A stretch of 64,000 nucleotides of DNA from Desulfuromonas sp. (GCA_002869615.1 PKUH01000099.1:1-64000); one strand, 5' to 3'. Shown: positions 41,137-50,613, counted from the stretch's first letter. The notes: generated by a model from the sequence alone, not told the origin. Translations and numbers: made by a program.

Positions 41137-43101
41137 CTAGATAACCTCTCGTACGAATGGCAGCTCGATACTGATGGTTGTTCCGCGTCCTGGCTCGCTG
41201 ATAATTCCGATTGTCCCCTGGTGCTGATCAATGATTTGTCTGGTGATTGCCAGGCCTAGGCCGGTACCACGTTCCTTGGTGGTAAAGAATGGCTCGAAGA
41301 CCTCATCCAGATCTTCTTCCCTGATGCCGCAGCCGGTATCTGTAAATGTGATCAGGGCGCTGGTGTCTTCAGTTGTCGTCGTGATTGTCAACTTACCGCC
41401 GGACGGCATGGCCCCGCCGGCATTGAGAATCAGATTGATTGCGACCTGGCGAATCTGGTCGGCGTCGACCTGAACGGTCGGCAGGTCGGGATCGAACTGC
41501 CGGATGATTTCGACCCGGCGCAAATCTGTGTGGTTGGCGGCAAAGTCGATAATCTGTGTAAGCAGTTCATTGATGTTTTCGTCCCTGAATTCAGGTTGCG
41601 GCGTTCTGGCGTAGTTGAGCAGATCCTGGACAATTTTTTTGCAGCGTTTACTTTCGCGTTTAATCTCGCCGATGAAGTGATAGCTTTGATCATCCGGGCT
41701 CATCTTTTTTTCGAGGTAGCCGGCATAGCCGAGTATGACCCCGAGCGGATTGTTGATTTCGTGGGCGACGCCGGACGAGAGGACCCCGAGGGACGCCATT
41801 TTTCCCTGCTGGGCAAGATCGGCCTCAAGTTTCCGGTTGCGGCGCAGCATCCGGGTCATCCGGTTGAAGGTCGAAGCGAGTTCGCCGAGTTCATCCTGGG
41901 AATTGACTACCATTCTTTGTCTGAAATTCCCCTTGCGGACGTTGCGCACGACTGCAGTCATGTGGCGTATTGGATCGGTAAGAACCTTGGCAGCAAGAAA
42001 AACCATAAAGGCCGCGATCAGGGCTGTGAAAAGCGATATAATTGCCATGCTCGAGAGAATACGTCCCTTGATCAGGTTGGCCTCGGCATAGAACTCATCT
42101 TCATACGAGCCGACGGCGACAATCCAGTCCCATGGCTCAAAGTGAAGATAGCGGACTATTTTCCGGCGCGGGCGGGGGTCGGATGAATTCTTCCAGTCGT
42201 AGCGGATCCATCCCGAGGTCTTCTCAACCATGGCGCGGACGAATTGACGCCCATTGGAATCGACGACGTCGAGAATGTTTTCCCCTTCGGCATCGGGATG
42301 AATGGTCAGGTTGCCTTTGCGGTCGAGGCAGTAGATATAGCCGGTCTGGCCGACTTTCTTGGCCTTGATTTTCCGTTTCAGTTCAGCAAAGGCCCGTTTT
42401 TCAAATTCCTGATTTTCGTATGTTTCGTCGATATAACCGCCGGTGGCGATGATCCAGTCCCACGGCTCAAAGTAGCGATAAGCAACCATCTTCATCCGTG
42501 GTTCAATATCCCCAAGTTCCCGATTCCGCCACGGATAGATGGTGGTCATAACCTTTCCGGGTTCAGCCCGGCGCGCATTTTCACTCATTTTCCGGATAAA
42601 GTACTCGCCGTCATCATCCTGTTCCTTGAAGATGTTTTCCCCTTCGCGGGCGATATGTACGGTCAGGGTCCCGTCGCTTTTCATCGCATATATATAACCG
42701 CTTTCGCCGACCTGAACCCGTTTCAAGACCCGCCGGGCCGCCTTTTTTGCGCTGACCAGGTCGAGATCACCGGAAAGATGCTGGTGGTGCTCGGCTTCAA
42801 CGAGACTGTAGGCAAGATTGGTCAGGTTCCTGAGTTCCTGCTCGGCAGCGGCTTTTTTATCCTGACGGTAGAGATGGTACTGCTGGTAGTGGGCATCAAG
42901 CAGGTCGATACTGAAATTGGCAAGATGGTCAAGATCATCCATGCTGGTCTGGGTGATACCGCGCCGGGCCTGCTGATGGCCAATGTAACCGACAATGGCA
43001 CCGACCATCATGATCGGAATCAGGACCAGGGGCAAAACCATGACCATCATTTTCCAGCGGATGCGGAGATTGTTGACAAATTTGAAAAAATGACGTGCCA
43101 T
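41137..43101 (-). CDS. Double-Cache sensor histidine kinase
   Basis: 654 residues. A membrane helix (about 15-37) is followed by two sCache_2-type sensor modules in tandem (GESGYIYAMKSDGTLTVH and GQTGYIYCLDRKGNLTIHP, each ending FEPWDWI), a second helix (about 350-375), HAMP, a HisKA box with the phospho-His in GVAHEINNPLG and an ATPase domain with N, G1 and G2 boxes (DTGCGI, GTGLGLAI). Cache domains of this kind bind small carboxylates and similar metabolites outside the cell. That fits control of carboxylate transporters. Partner is the NtrC-type regulator directly downstream. Confidence 0.93.
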   Translation of the reverse strand: MARHFFKFVNNLRIRWKMMVMVLPLVLIPIMMVGAIVGYIGHQQARRGITQTSMDDLDHLANFSIDLLDAHYQQYHLYRQDKKAAAEQELRNLTNLAYSLVEAEHHQHLSGDLDLVSAKKAARRVLKRVQVGESGYIYAMKSDGTLTVHIAREGENIFKEQDDDGEYFIRKMSENARRAEPGKVMTTIYPWRNRELGDIEPRMKMVAYRYFEPWDWIIATGGYIDETYENQEFEKRAFAELKRKIKAKKVGQTGYIYCLDRKGNLTIHPDAEGENILDVVDSNGRQFVRAMVEKTSGWIRYDWKNSSDPRPRRKIVRYLHFEPWDWIVAVGSYEDEFYAEANLIKGRILSSMAIISLFTALIAAFMVFLAAKVLTDPIRHMTAVVRNVRKGNFRQRMVVNSQDELGELASTFNRMTRMLRRNRKLEADLAQQGKMASLGVLSSGVAHEINNPLGVILGYAGYLEKKMSPDDQSYHFIGEIKRESKRCKKIVQDLLNYARTPQPEFRDENINELLTQIIDFAANHTDLRRVEIIRQFDPDLPTVQVDADQIRQVAINLILNAGGAMPSGGKLTITTTTEDTSALITFTDTGCGIREEDLDEVFEPFFTTKERGTGLGLAITRQIIDQHQGTIGIISEPGRGTTISIELPFVREVI

Positions 43102-43133
43102 AGATGCAACCCTGCAGGATAAAATTTGACCAG

Positions 43134-43163
43134 ATTATCTTTGCAGAATTGCAAAAATGCAAG
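43134..43163 (-). promoter_or_regulatory. Sigma-70 promoter of the kinase operon with embedded palindrome
   Basis: Minus strand: -35 TTGCAT (43162-43157), 17-base spacer, -10 GATAAT (43139-43134). The spacer contains the perfect palindrome TTTGCA-GAAT-TGCAAA (43140-43155), overlapped by a second near-copy (43148-43163) that covers the -35. A regulator bound here would block polymerase. Confidence 0.7.
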
Positions 43164-43256
43164 ATTTCTAATTTTATGCGAAATTGTGGTTAATGAGAGA
43201 TGGCGGGAGAAGGGGATTCCCTTCTCCCGTGATGGACTTCAGGTTCAGCTGCCGGG

Positions 43257-44084
43257 TCACTCGGGGTTCAGCACGTAATTGTAGAATTCAACAACAAGTT
43301 GTTCATCGAGACCGGGGCGGTGGATATTCCGGGCCTGCTTGCTCGGCAGGTAGTAATTTTCAACTTTGGTGAATTCGGTGGTCAACTGCTCATCGATGCT
43401 GCCGTCGGGCGATGTGATTGAGACCTCTTGCGGCAGCATGTTCCCCTCGGCATCAAGATGGCGGATTTCAACGGAAAGAGGGCTTTGTTCACGGGCAGCG
43501 ATGTCGATATGAATCAGTATCAATTGATCCGGATCAATGTCTAACGCCAGTTTTTCGATCTCTCTTTGCGGCAGGTCGAGGTCTGCTCCGTAGAAAGCCC
43601 CGTCGAGGTCGGTCGGTTCATCGAATTCAATATCGAAGTGATAGATGGTGGAGTCGGCGATCTGTGCTTCAGCACTTTTCACGGATGCTTTTTTCAAAAG
43701 CGCCTGCCGGATTTCGGTTTTGTCGATTGGCAGAAAGAGGGAACCGAGCTCGATGGCAAATCGTTGTGAGAAGCGGTTGATCATCTGTTCCATATACGGG
43801 AATGCGGTAACTGTTTTTGAGCGGATATAGATTCCGGATTTTCGGTTCCAGAACTTCATCAAATCAGGTGCTTCCGGTCGCGGGATATCTTTTGGCATGT
43901 TCCCGGTCATCCGCGCCAGCATTTCGTCAAGTTTATTGGTTTTCAGATCAACCCGGTAGGAATCAAGGCCTGGATGCTGGGAGGCATAATGCTTTGAAAC
44001 CGCTTCAATTAGTTCGGTTCTGGAGCAAGCTGCGGTTGGAACGAGCAGTGTAGCGAGAAGGCAGAATATAATGAAAAAACGCAT
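43257..44084 (-). CDS. Secreted hypothetical protein, LolA-like size
   Basis: 275 residues from the ATG at 44084 (GGGGA upstream). Signal peptide about 1-21 ending PTAACS; the Cys could be lipidated but the lipobox is poor (TAAC). The mature part is soluble, with alternating strands and Asp/Glu-rich loops (FDIEFDEPTDLDGAF, IEKLALDIDPDQLILIHIDIAA), which resembles outer-membrane-lipoprotein carrier or DUF-type folds, but I cannot assign it. Divergent from uvrC with 149 bases between starts. Confidence 0.75.
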   Translation of the reverse strand: MRFFIIFCLLATLLVPTAACSRTELIEAVSKHYASQHPGLDSYRVDLKTNKLDEMLARMTGNMPKDIPRPEAPDLMKFWNRKSGIYIRSKTVTAFPYMEQMINRFSQRFAIELGSLFLPIDKTEIRQALLKKASVKSAEAQIADSTIYHFDIEFDEPTDLDGAFYGADLDLPQREIEKLALDIDPDQLILIHIDIAAREQSPLSVEIRHLDAEGNMLPQEVSITSPDGSIDEQLTTEFTKVENYYLPSKQARNIHRPGLDEQLVVEFYNYVLNPE

Positions 44085-44233
44085 GGTCGATTCCCCCGAT
44101 ACTGTTAATGTCATTGCTTGTTGATCACGTTCATTATAACGCAGGTTTCCGGATGCGGAAAGGGGAAAGGATTTCCGACCGAACTCCGCATCTGTTAGAA
44201 TCAATTTTAAAGGATCATTCCGGACAGGAATAA

Positions 44234-46063
44234 ATGAAAACATTCGATGCGAAAAAATTCCCGACGGCGCCCGGTGTTTACCTGATGCAGGACAAGATCG
44301 GCAAAGTCCTTTATGTCGGCAAGGCGAAAAACCTCCGGAGTCGGCTGCGTTCCTATTTCTCCGGCAAAGGAGACGGGCGGGCCCATATCCGTTTTCTGAT
44401 GGAGAAGACGGAGACGGTTGAAACGATTGTCACCGATACGGAGAAAGAAGCGCTGCTACTCGAGAATACCCTGATCAAGAAGCACCGTCCCCGGTACAAT
44501 ATCGATTTGCGCGATGACAAAACTTACGTTTCGGTTCGCCTCGATCCGCAGCAAGAGTTTCCGGCTCTGCAGATTGTGCGGCAGGTCAAAAAGGATGGCG
44601 CCCGTTATTTCGGACCCTACGCTTCGGCCAGTGCAATCCGTAATACCCTGAAGGATATCTACCGGATTTTTCCGCTGCGGCATCATCCGCTGTCGACCTG
44701 CCGGGCGCGCCGCCGACCATGTCTTTATTACCAGATTGGCCAGTGCAGCGGCCCATGTCACGGCCTGATTTCCGTGGAAGATTATCGTCGGCATGTCGAC
44801 GGCGTTATTGCCCTGCTCGATGGCCGGGAAGGTGAGGTCAAGGCGCTGCTTGAGCAGAAGATGGTCAAGGCTTCGGCGGAATTGCGCTTCGAGGAGGCGG
44901 CTCGCCTGCGGGATCAGATGGTTGCACTGGAGAAGAGTGTTGAGCGGCAAAAGGTTTCGGAAGAGGGAGATCTTGATCAGGATGTCTTCGCTCTGCATCG
45001 TGAAGGTGGAGAAGTCGAGATCGCTGTTCTCTTTATCCGACGGGGAAAACTGACCGGCAAAAGGACCTTCGCGCTCGAGTGGCAACTTGACCAGGAGGCA
45101 TTGCTGACCAACTTCCTGCAGCAGTTTTATGCCCGTGAAATTATTCTTCCAGACGAGATTCTCCTGCCGATCGCAGTTGATGACAGCCCGGTTATTGCCG
45201 AATGGTTGTCGGAAAGACGGGGCAAAAAAGTGTCGCTGCATGTTCCGCAGCGCGGCGGCAAGGCCCGGCTTGTTTCTCTTGCCGGGAGAAACGCTTCCGA
45301 AGCCTTCCGCCAGCGGGGCAGTCAGAAAGAAGCGCGGTTCAAGCTGCTCGAAGAGATCCGACGCCAGTTCCATTTGCAGCGGTTTCCGCATCGTATCGAG
45401 TGTTTTGATATCTCGAATATCCAGGGGGCGCAGGCCGTTGGCAGTATGGCGGTACTGCTGGACGGCGAACCGGCTACCAGGGAATATCGGCACTACCTGA
45501 TTCGAACAGTTGTTGGTAGTGACGACTTTGCATCTCTGGCGGAAGTTTTGCAACGGCGGCTCAGGCGTGGGGTCGAAGACGACAATCTGCCGGAAATGCT
45601 GTTGCTCGATGGCGGCAAAGGCCAATTATCATCGGCGCTGTCGATCATCGAGGAGCTTGGCGTGGCCGATCAGGTTGATTTGGTTGCTATTGCCAAAAGT
45701 CGGGTCAAGGCCAATGTTAGAGGGAAGATGGTTGAAAAGACCGAGGAGAGGTTTTTCCTGCCGGGCCGAAAAAACCCGGTGATCTTGCGACCGGGCGCTC
45801 CCGAGCTTTTTCTGCTCGAACGATTGCGGAACGAGGCGCACCGCTTTGCCATTACCCATCATCGCAAGTTAAGAAAAAAGGCGACCCTGAAGTCGTCACT
45901 CGACGAAATCCCGGGGGTCGGGCCGGGCCGGAGGAAAAAACTGTTGAAATACTTCGGTAGTTTGAAAAAGGTCAAGGCCGCATCCCTTGAGGAATTACGG
46001 GCAATGCCCGGATTGCCGGATAAGGTTGCCGAAACGATTTACCATTATTTCAGGGCGGACTAA
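44234..46063 (+). CDS. uvrC: Excinuclease ABC subunit C
   Basis: 609 residues, nucleotide excision repair endonuclease. N-terminal GIY-YIG domain (PGVYLMQDKIGKVLYVGKAKNLRSRL, residues 13-38), the UVR motif near 200-235, an RNase H-like domain with ECFDISNIQG (about 395) and LLLDGGKGQL, and a C-terminal double helix-hairpin-helix (IPGVGPGRRKKLLKYFGS). Full length. Single gene with AGGA before the ATG. Confidence 0.98.
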   Translation: MKTFDAKKFPTAPGVYLMQDKIGKVLYVGKAKNLRSRLRSYFSGKGDGRAHIRFLMEKTETVETIVTDTEKEALLLENTLIKKHRPRYNIDLRDDKTYVSVRLDPQQEFPALQIVRQVKKDGARYFGPYASASAIRNTLKDIYRIFPLRHHPLSTCRARRRPCLYYQIGQCSGPCHGLISVEDYRRHVDGVIALLDGREGEVKALLEQKMVKASAELRFEEAARLRDQMVALEKSVERQKVSEEGDLDQDVFALHREGGEVEIAVLFIRRGKLTGKRTFALEWQLDQEALLTNFLQQFYAREIILPDEILLPIAVDDSPVIAEWLSERRGKKVSLHVPQRGGKARLVSLAGRNASEAFRQRGSQKEARFKLLEEIRRQFHLQRFPHRIECFDISNIQGAQAVGSMAVLLDGEPATREYRHYLIRTVVGSDDFASLAEVLQRRLRRGVEDDNLPEMLLLDGGKGQLSSALSIIEELGVADQVDLVAIAKSRVKANVRGKMVEKTEERFFLPGRKNPVILRPGAPELFLLERLRNEAHRFAITHHRKLRKKATLKSSLDEIPGVGPGRRKKLLKYFGSLKKVKAASLEELRAMPGLPDKVAETIYHYFRAD

Positions 46064-46081
46064 TGTTCCGCCATTCAGCTG

Positions 46082-46783
46082 TTATTTGGTGGAAAGTTTG
46101 GCGAATTGCTGGATCCTGAGACGATCATCTTCTTCGATGAAATCAAAGTGGATGCCAAGATAAAAAGAATTGTCCTGGCCCGGCTCCGATCTGACAACTT
46201 CACCGGCAATCGGAATCAGTTCTTCATTATTCTCAAACGCAAGGTAGATAAGAAAATAGGTGCCCGGTTGGACCGGTTTCGGATATTCCATTCCGAGACC
46301 ACTTGAACTCAAAGATATCTCTTTTCTGGAAAAATTCGCACTTAGAGGCGCACCTGCCGTTCGTTTATTCTTGCTCGTTGCTCTCTCCCAGCGTTCCCGG
46401 ATAATCGCTTTCGAAACGTGACTTTCTTCGACCGCGATCCATAATTCAGAGCTGATTCTGGCGCTCCGGCGCTGATTGAAAAAGTTCAGATCTCCCGAGA
46501 GCTCAACAATCAGTCTTTGGTCAGAAAGTCTTTTGACAAACAGTGCGCGACAACTGATTCCCGTTTCGTTGTGCTCCGCCAGAAGCTCTATCCGTTGCCG
46601 GGGCTGAAACGGGTAGTCAGTATTATTGTTGTCGGAATTCAAGAAAATCAGTTCAAGTTTTGATCCCCGGCACGAAACAATGTAGGCGAAGACTGTGGCG
46701 AAAAGTTTCTTTGCTCCGGGGTCTTCAACGGCCGTTTTCAGGGTCACCCGATTGTTTTTGTCGAGATATTTGGCGTAATTCAC
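46082..46783 (-). CDS. PilZ domain protein (YcgR-like)
   Basis: 233 residues. An N-terminal YcgR-like half (about 1-100) precedes a PilZ domain with the RRSAR arginine motif (about 107-111) and SLSSSGLGMEYP, the xxSxxG element. Here, unlike in the REC-PilZ pair at 8-10 kb, the c-di-GMP residues are present. Likely a cytosolic c-di-GMP effector for motility or adhesion. It runs in the same direction as the shikimate kinase six bases upstream. Confidence 0.85.
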   Translation of the reverse strand: MNYAKYLDKNNRVTLKTAVEDPGAKKLFATVFAYIVSCRGSKLELIFLNSDNNNTDYPFQPRQRIELLAEHNETGISCRALFVKRLSDQRLIVELSGDLNFFNQRRSARISSELWIAVEESHVSKAIIRERWERATSKNKRTAGAPLSANFSRKEISLSSSGLGMEYPKPVQPGTYFLIYLAFENNEELIPIAGEVVRSEPGQDNSFYLGIHFDFIEEDDRLRIQQFAKLSTK

Positions 46784-46789
46784 AGGGGT

Positions 46790-47296
46790 TTACCTGCCAG
46801 CAAGCATCGTTGCAATTTCATCGGCAATGATTTCTATCGTCTTGGAATGGCTATTAACGGTTCTATCGGCATACTTGTGATAGAGCGGATTACGTTCTAT
46901 GAAGAGCTCGGTAAAGCTTTCTCCGGGTGAGATGACCATGCCACGGGTCGACATGTCGGCAATGCGTGTCTGCAGGGTTTGCAGGGGTGTGTTGATGAAC
47001 ACCGCGAGGCCGTTTTTCTTGAGATGCTGCATAGCCTCCGGGCTATAGACTGCCGAACCGCCGGTAGCGATCACGGTTCTGTCTGTCTCGAGGCCAAGGA
47101 GCACCTCCTCTTCGACCCGACGGAAATGATCGAGGCCATCCTCGTTAATGATCGTCTGCAGGGATTTTCCGGAAAGGCGCTGGATCAGGAGATCCGTATC
47201 GATGAAATCGAAGCCGATGCGCTTGGCCAGGATGACACCGATCGTGCTTTTTCCTGCTCCCGGCATGCCGATGAGGATGATATTCGAATGATTCAT
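46790..47296 (-). CDS. aroK: Shikimate kinase
   Basis: 168 residues from the ATG at 47296. Walker A GMPGAGKST, the shikimate-binding DTD in FIDTDLLIQ, the RxxE region FRRVEEEVL and GGSAVY are seen. It phosphorylates shikimate in aromatic amino acid synthesis. An ORF extension of 16 codons upstream has no ribosome site. The Arg-rich lid is less regular than in E. coli AroK (TRGMVISPGESF), nearer to AroL-like proteins. Confidence 0.88.
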   Translation of the reverse strand: MNHSNIILIGMPGAGKSTIGVILAKRIGFDFIDTDLLIQRLSGKSLQTIINEDGLDHFRRVEEEVLLGLETDRTVIATGGSAVYSPEAMQHLKKNGLAVFINTPLQTLQTRIADMSTRGMVISPGESFTELFIERNPLYHKYADRTVNSHSKTIEIIADEIATMLAGR

Positions 47297-47370
47297 CGAG
47301 CAATTATAGCGGCTCTCCGGGAAATTGAGAAACAAAATGAACAAGCCGCTTGCATCTGCTACTGACTGTT

Positions 47371-48186
47371 TCAGAAGTTGACGAAAACAGACCCTCCGAA
47401 ACCATAATCAAGACTTCCCGTGGTGAGCCCGGCAACAGCGTTAAGGGAAATGCCGGAAGAACTGTTAAGCCAGCTGGTTAATTCCAGATGAAGTTCTCCC
47501 AGGGAACCGATTCCTCCAGCTGGTTCGGTTGCACCCCAATAGCGAATTTCACCGAGAAGTTCTTGCCTGAACAGATATCCGAGGCTGATTTCATAGGTCG
47601 TGTAGTCGTCGAGCTTCAGCTGGTCGTTATTCCCCTGCAATACGTAGGACCCTTCCGACTTGATCAGCCAGGAACCGAGCCACTTGCTCAAGCCGATCCC
47701 GGCTGTATAGTCGGTTTCGCCTGTGCCGAGTCCCTTGTCTTCATCTGCCGTAGGCAATTTTACTTTTCCAAAAAAGCGAAATGCCGGTCGTTGAGCCGTT
47801 TCTTTGCACAGACCCAGGTTGGCTGATAATTCGATATCGCCAGGGCCGTTTACCGATTCGTTCGAATTCGATGTGCTGCCGGAAGCCGGAACGCCCGATC
47901 CGCGCCGGTCGACAAAGAGATTTCCTGACCATGCGGCCGAGCTGTTGGAGAGATAAAGGTGTGATAGCGCCAGGCCGAAATCGATCGTGTCGTTCGGATA
48001 ATATCCAAGAAACAGGGTCGATTTGAACGTCCTGGTCGTGTCCGTACTACCGAAATCGCCTGCGGTGTAGTTGCCGGTCAATTCCGCAGAGAACAGGGTA
48101 TTTGCTCGCGCATTTGCGGCGACCAGTAACGAACTGAGGACGAGCGCGACAAGGTAGATCATAGTGTCGGTCTGGATTGACTTCAT
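47371..48186 (-). CDS. Outer membrane beta-barrel protein (MetA-pathway/transporter-like)
   Basis: 271 residues. Signal peptide to about residue 28 (ANARA-NTL). The rest is made of alternating strands with aromatic girdles and ends GGSVFVNF, a C-terminal Phe barrel signal. FFGKVKLPTADEDKGLGTGETDYTAGIGLSKWLG resembles the bacterial family named after the MetA phenol-degradation pathway, which are porin-like. Start is uncertain: a second ATG at 48162 is possible and neither has a good ribosome site. Confidence 0.75.
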   Translation of the reverse strand: MKSIQTDTMIYLVALVLSSLLVAANARANTLFSAELTGNYTAGDFGSTDTTRTFKSTLFLGYYPNDTIDFGLALSHLYLSNSSAAWSGNLFVDRRGSGVPASGSTSNSNESVNGPGDIELSANLGLCKETAQRPAFRFFGKVKLPTADEDKGLGTGETDYTAGIGLSKWLGSWLIKSEGSYVLQGNNDQLKLDDYTTYEISLGYLFRQELLGEIRYWGATEPAGGIGSLGELHLELTSWLNSSSGISLNAVAGLTTGSLDYGFGGSVFVNF

Positions 48187-48292
48187 CTACGGGGACCCTT
48201 GCTCCGTGTGGTGAAATGTGCGGACGTTATGACAAATAAAGGTTCCGGTTCCTGCACCATTGGCCAGTCTTGTTCAGCAGGTCAAGCAGATT

Positions 48293-48328
48293 GCAGGGAA
48301 CGACGGATTTTTGGCCGTCGTTCCCTGC
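48293..48328. terminator. Perfect 14-bp hairpin
   Basis: Arms 48293-48306 and 48315-48328 around an 8-base loop, between two minus-strand genes and with no T-run on the minus side. It may end or stabilise the transcript of the 48374-48706 gene. Confidence 0.55.
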
Positions 48329-48373
48329 TGGGCTGGAAATGATGATTCCGGAACGCTTTGCGTGTTAGTGCGA

Positions 48374-48706
48374 TCAATCGGCCGTTTCCGGCATGTGCTC
48401 TTGGGTTTTTAATTGGAAACGATCCTGGTCGGCACGGTGAGCAACCTCCCCGGCCGGTGAATCCTCGACCTTTTGCTCCCTGAACTGCGACCGTTGCTGC
48501 TGTTGCAGTTCAGAGTCCTGTTGTTCCTGATAGCGATGCTGGTAACTGTTTTGGTAGGTGTTTTTCTGTTTGTAGGCTGTCCCGGATTGAGATCGATACG
48601 ATGACGATGTCCCCGTATGACCGCTGCCGCCATAGGCGGCCATAACGTAGCTGCCGCTGACGAAAACAAATACGGCTGCCAGTGTAAAGATTGTACATTT
48701 TGCCAT
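48374..48706 (-). CDS. Small secreted Gln/Ser-rich protein
   Basis: 110 residues: signal peptide (about 1-23, VMA-AYG), then a low-complexity Ser/Tyr/Gln tract (SYRSQSGTAYKQKNTYQNSY, ELQQQQRSQFREQ) and an acidic end. AAAGGAGG precedes the ATG, so it is translated. Likely disordered and periplasmic. I do not recognise a family. Confidence 0.7.
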   Translation of the reverse strand: MAKCTIFTLAAVFVFVSGSYVMAAYGGSGHTGTSSSYRSQSGTAYKQKNTYQNSYQHRYQEQQDSELQQQQRSQFREQKVEDSPAGEVAHRADQDRFQLKTQEHMPETAD

Positions 48707-48857
48707 GATTACCTCCTTTTTGGTATTCTGTTTCGTAAAGTGTAGGTTCTGCTCTATAGACGCCTCAACAGGTCGGAGGTTGACAGGAATGTTATGGTAT
48801 GCTCATTTTTCTTCAGGAGATTGGGTGCCAAGGAGTCCCGGTCGATGGGGCAGTAAA

Positions 48858-48884
48858 GAAAAGGGCCGGCAATTGCCAGCCCTT
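48858..48884 (-). terminator. Rho-independent terminator of the quinone oxidoreductase
   Basis: Minus strand: GGGCTGGC-AATT-GCCGGCCC followed by TTTTCTTT. Confidence 0.8.
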
Positions 48885-48907
48885 CTTGCTTCGATGTCTC
48901 TTTGCAG

Positions 48908-49900
48908 TCAGCCTTCGCTGATTTTCAGGACGATTTTTCCGAAATGCTTGTCCTCTTCCATCATCCGGTGTGCTTCAACGATTTCGTCGATGCTGAAGAC
49001 CTTTTCAATGATCGGTACGATGCTCCGGTCGGCAAATTTCGGCAGCGCCCGCCGGGTAAACTCGGAGACAATCTCGGCCTTTTCCGAAACCGGGCGGGAG
49101 CGCAGGACCGAACCGATGATCTGCTGACGTTTGACCATCATCAGGGCGAGATTCAGTTCGGCCTTGATACCGGAAATAACGCCGATCACCACCAGTTTGC
49201 CTTTGTAGGCTAGCGAGTTCATGTTCGGCTTGAGGTACTTGGCTCCGACATGATCAAGGATGACATCGACACCTTTCTTACCGGTGTACTCCTTGATAAT
49301 ATCGGTGAAGTCAGGGTTTTCGGTGTAATCAATGACCAGGTCGGCGCCGAGCTTCCTGACCCGCTCCATCTTGTCCGGATGCGCCGTGACGATCAATTTG
49401 GCGTTCGGGGTCAGGGCCTTGGCCAACTGAATCGCCGCGGTATTAACGCCGCCACCGCCGCCGTGCAGGATCGCTGTTTGCCCATCCTGCAGGTCGCCGA
49501 TCATGAAGACATTGAGGAAGGCCGTGATATACGATTCACAGACACAGGCTGCTTCTTCAAATGTCATCGATTCGGGAATCGGCATCAGGTGGTCGGCATA
49601 TGCCACTGCGTACTCGGCGTAACCGCCGCCGCCAACCAGCGAGATCACCCGGTCGCCGGCCTTCCAGCCGGTCACACCCTCGCCCAGCGCTTCAATGGTA
49701 CCGGCGACTTCAAGGCCGAGAATCTCCGAGTCGCCCGGTGGTGGTGGATAATTGCCCTGGCGTTGAACCAGGTCGGGTCGGTTGATCGAGGTGGCGACAA
49801 CCTTGACCAGAACTTCACCTTCTTTCGGGCGCGGCTTTTCGGCTTCGCCGACTTTCAGGACATCGACGCCGCCGAATTCGTCTATCAACACAGCTTTCAT
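48908..49900 (-). CDS. NAD(P)H quinone oxidoreductase, PIG3-like (MDR family)
   Basis: 330 residues, zinc-free medium-chain dehydrogenase. Substrate domain (1-125) with SINRPDLVQRQGNYPPPPG, then a Rossmann domain with the nucleotide loop HGGGGGVNTAAIQLAK (about 147-162) and PVSEKAEIVSEF at the end; these are marks of the PIG3 subfamily. Reduces quinones or related carbonyls with NADPH. GGAG precedes the ATG. Monocistronic, with its own terminator. Confidence 0.92.
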   Translation of the reverse strand: MKAVLIDEFGGVDVLKVGEAEKPRPKEGEVLVKVVATSINRPDLVQRQGNYPPPPGDSEILGLEVAGTIEALGEGVTGWKAGDRVISLVGGGGYAEYAVAYADHLMPIPESMTFEEAACVCESYITAFLNVFMIGDLQDGQTAILHGGGGGVNTAAIQLAKALTPNAKLIVTAHPDKMERVRKLGADLVIDYTENPDFTDIIKEYTGKKGVDVILDHVGAKYLKPNMNSLAYKGKLVVIGVISGIKAELNLALMMVKRQQIIGSVLRSRPVSEKAEIVSEFTRRALPKFADRSIVPIIEKVFSIDEIVEAHRMMEEDKHFGKIVLKISEG

Positions 49901-50046
49901 TGGTAAAACTCCTCTCTCATCGGAAACAATTTCATAGCTAAAAGTGAACCAAGATTATAGGATAATCGCCGAATGATTCAACCCATTGTTTTTTTGTTCC
50001 GCTTATCGGTTATAATGCTTGGAATAATTTCATGAAGGAGATCTTT

Positions 50047-50613
50047 ATGGTGACAAAGTGGCGTTGTACGGTTTGCGGTTACATTCATGAGGGCGAGGAG
50101 CCTCCAGAGAACTGTCCGATCTGCGGAGCGGAATCGGATAAATTTGTCGCGCTCGAAGAACCGAAGGTCAGTCTGCTGCGCGAGATGGTTGAGCTTTTTG
50201 AGCCACATCCGGTGACGGTCCATTTTCCGAACGCCCTGCTGCCGACCCTGGCTCTTTTTGTTTTTATTGCCCTGGTGTCCGACATCGGTTCCTTTGACAC
50301 CGCGGCATTCTATCTCCTTGTGGTTGTCCTCTGTACCGTCCCGATCACCTTTGCGACCGGGCTGCGTGACTGGAAAAGAAAATTCGATGGGCAGATGGCG
50401 GCGATCTTCAAGAAGAAGATCGTACTCGCATCAACTCTTGTCGTTCTCACGATTGTGACGGTGGCGATCCGCACCCGGCAACCGGAACTTATGCAGGAAG
50501 GTGGCGGCATGATGGTTCTCTATCTCGTTCTGATCCTGTTGATGCTTGGCTGCGTGACGTTGCTCGGACATTACGGGGCAAAGCTGATGCGGGCGTTGAT
50601 TGACAGGAATTAA
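50047..50613 (+). CDS. Rubredoxin-like domain fused to a DUF2231 membrane domain
   Basis: 188 residues from ATG 50047; AAGGAGA lies between an earlier in-frame ATG (50032) and this one, which fixes the start. Residues 1-35 form a rubredoxin-like iron site (Cys7, Cys10, Cys23, Cys26; CTVCGYIHEGEEPPENCPICG), as at the end of rubrerythrin. Residues 50-188 are four helices beginning HPVTVHFPNALLPTLALF, the DUF2231 start, with His residues that could ligate haem. It may pass electrons between a cytosolic iron centre and the membrane, inferred from architecture. Confidence 0.88.
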   Translation: MVTKWRCTVCGYIHEGEEPPENCPICGAESDKFVALEEPKVSLLREMVELFEPHPVTVHFPNALLPTLALFVFIALVSDIGSFDTAAFYLLVVVLCTVPITFATGLRDWKRKFDGQMAAIFKKKIVLASTLVVLTIVTVAIRTRQPELMQEGGGMMVLYLVLILLMLGCVTLLGHYGAKLMRALIDRN

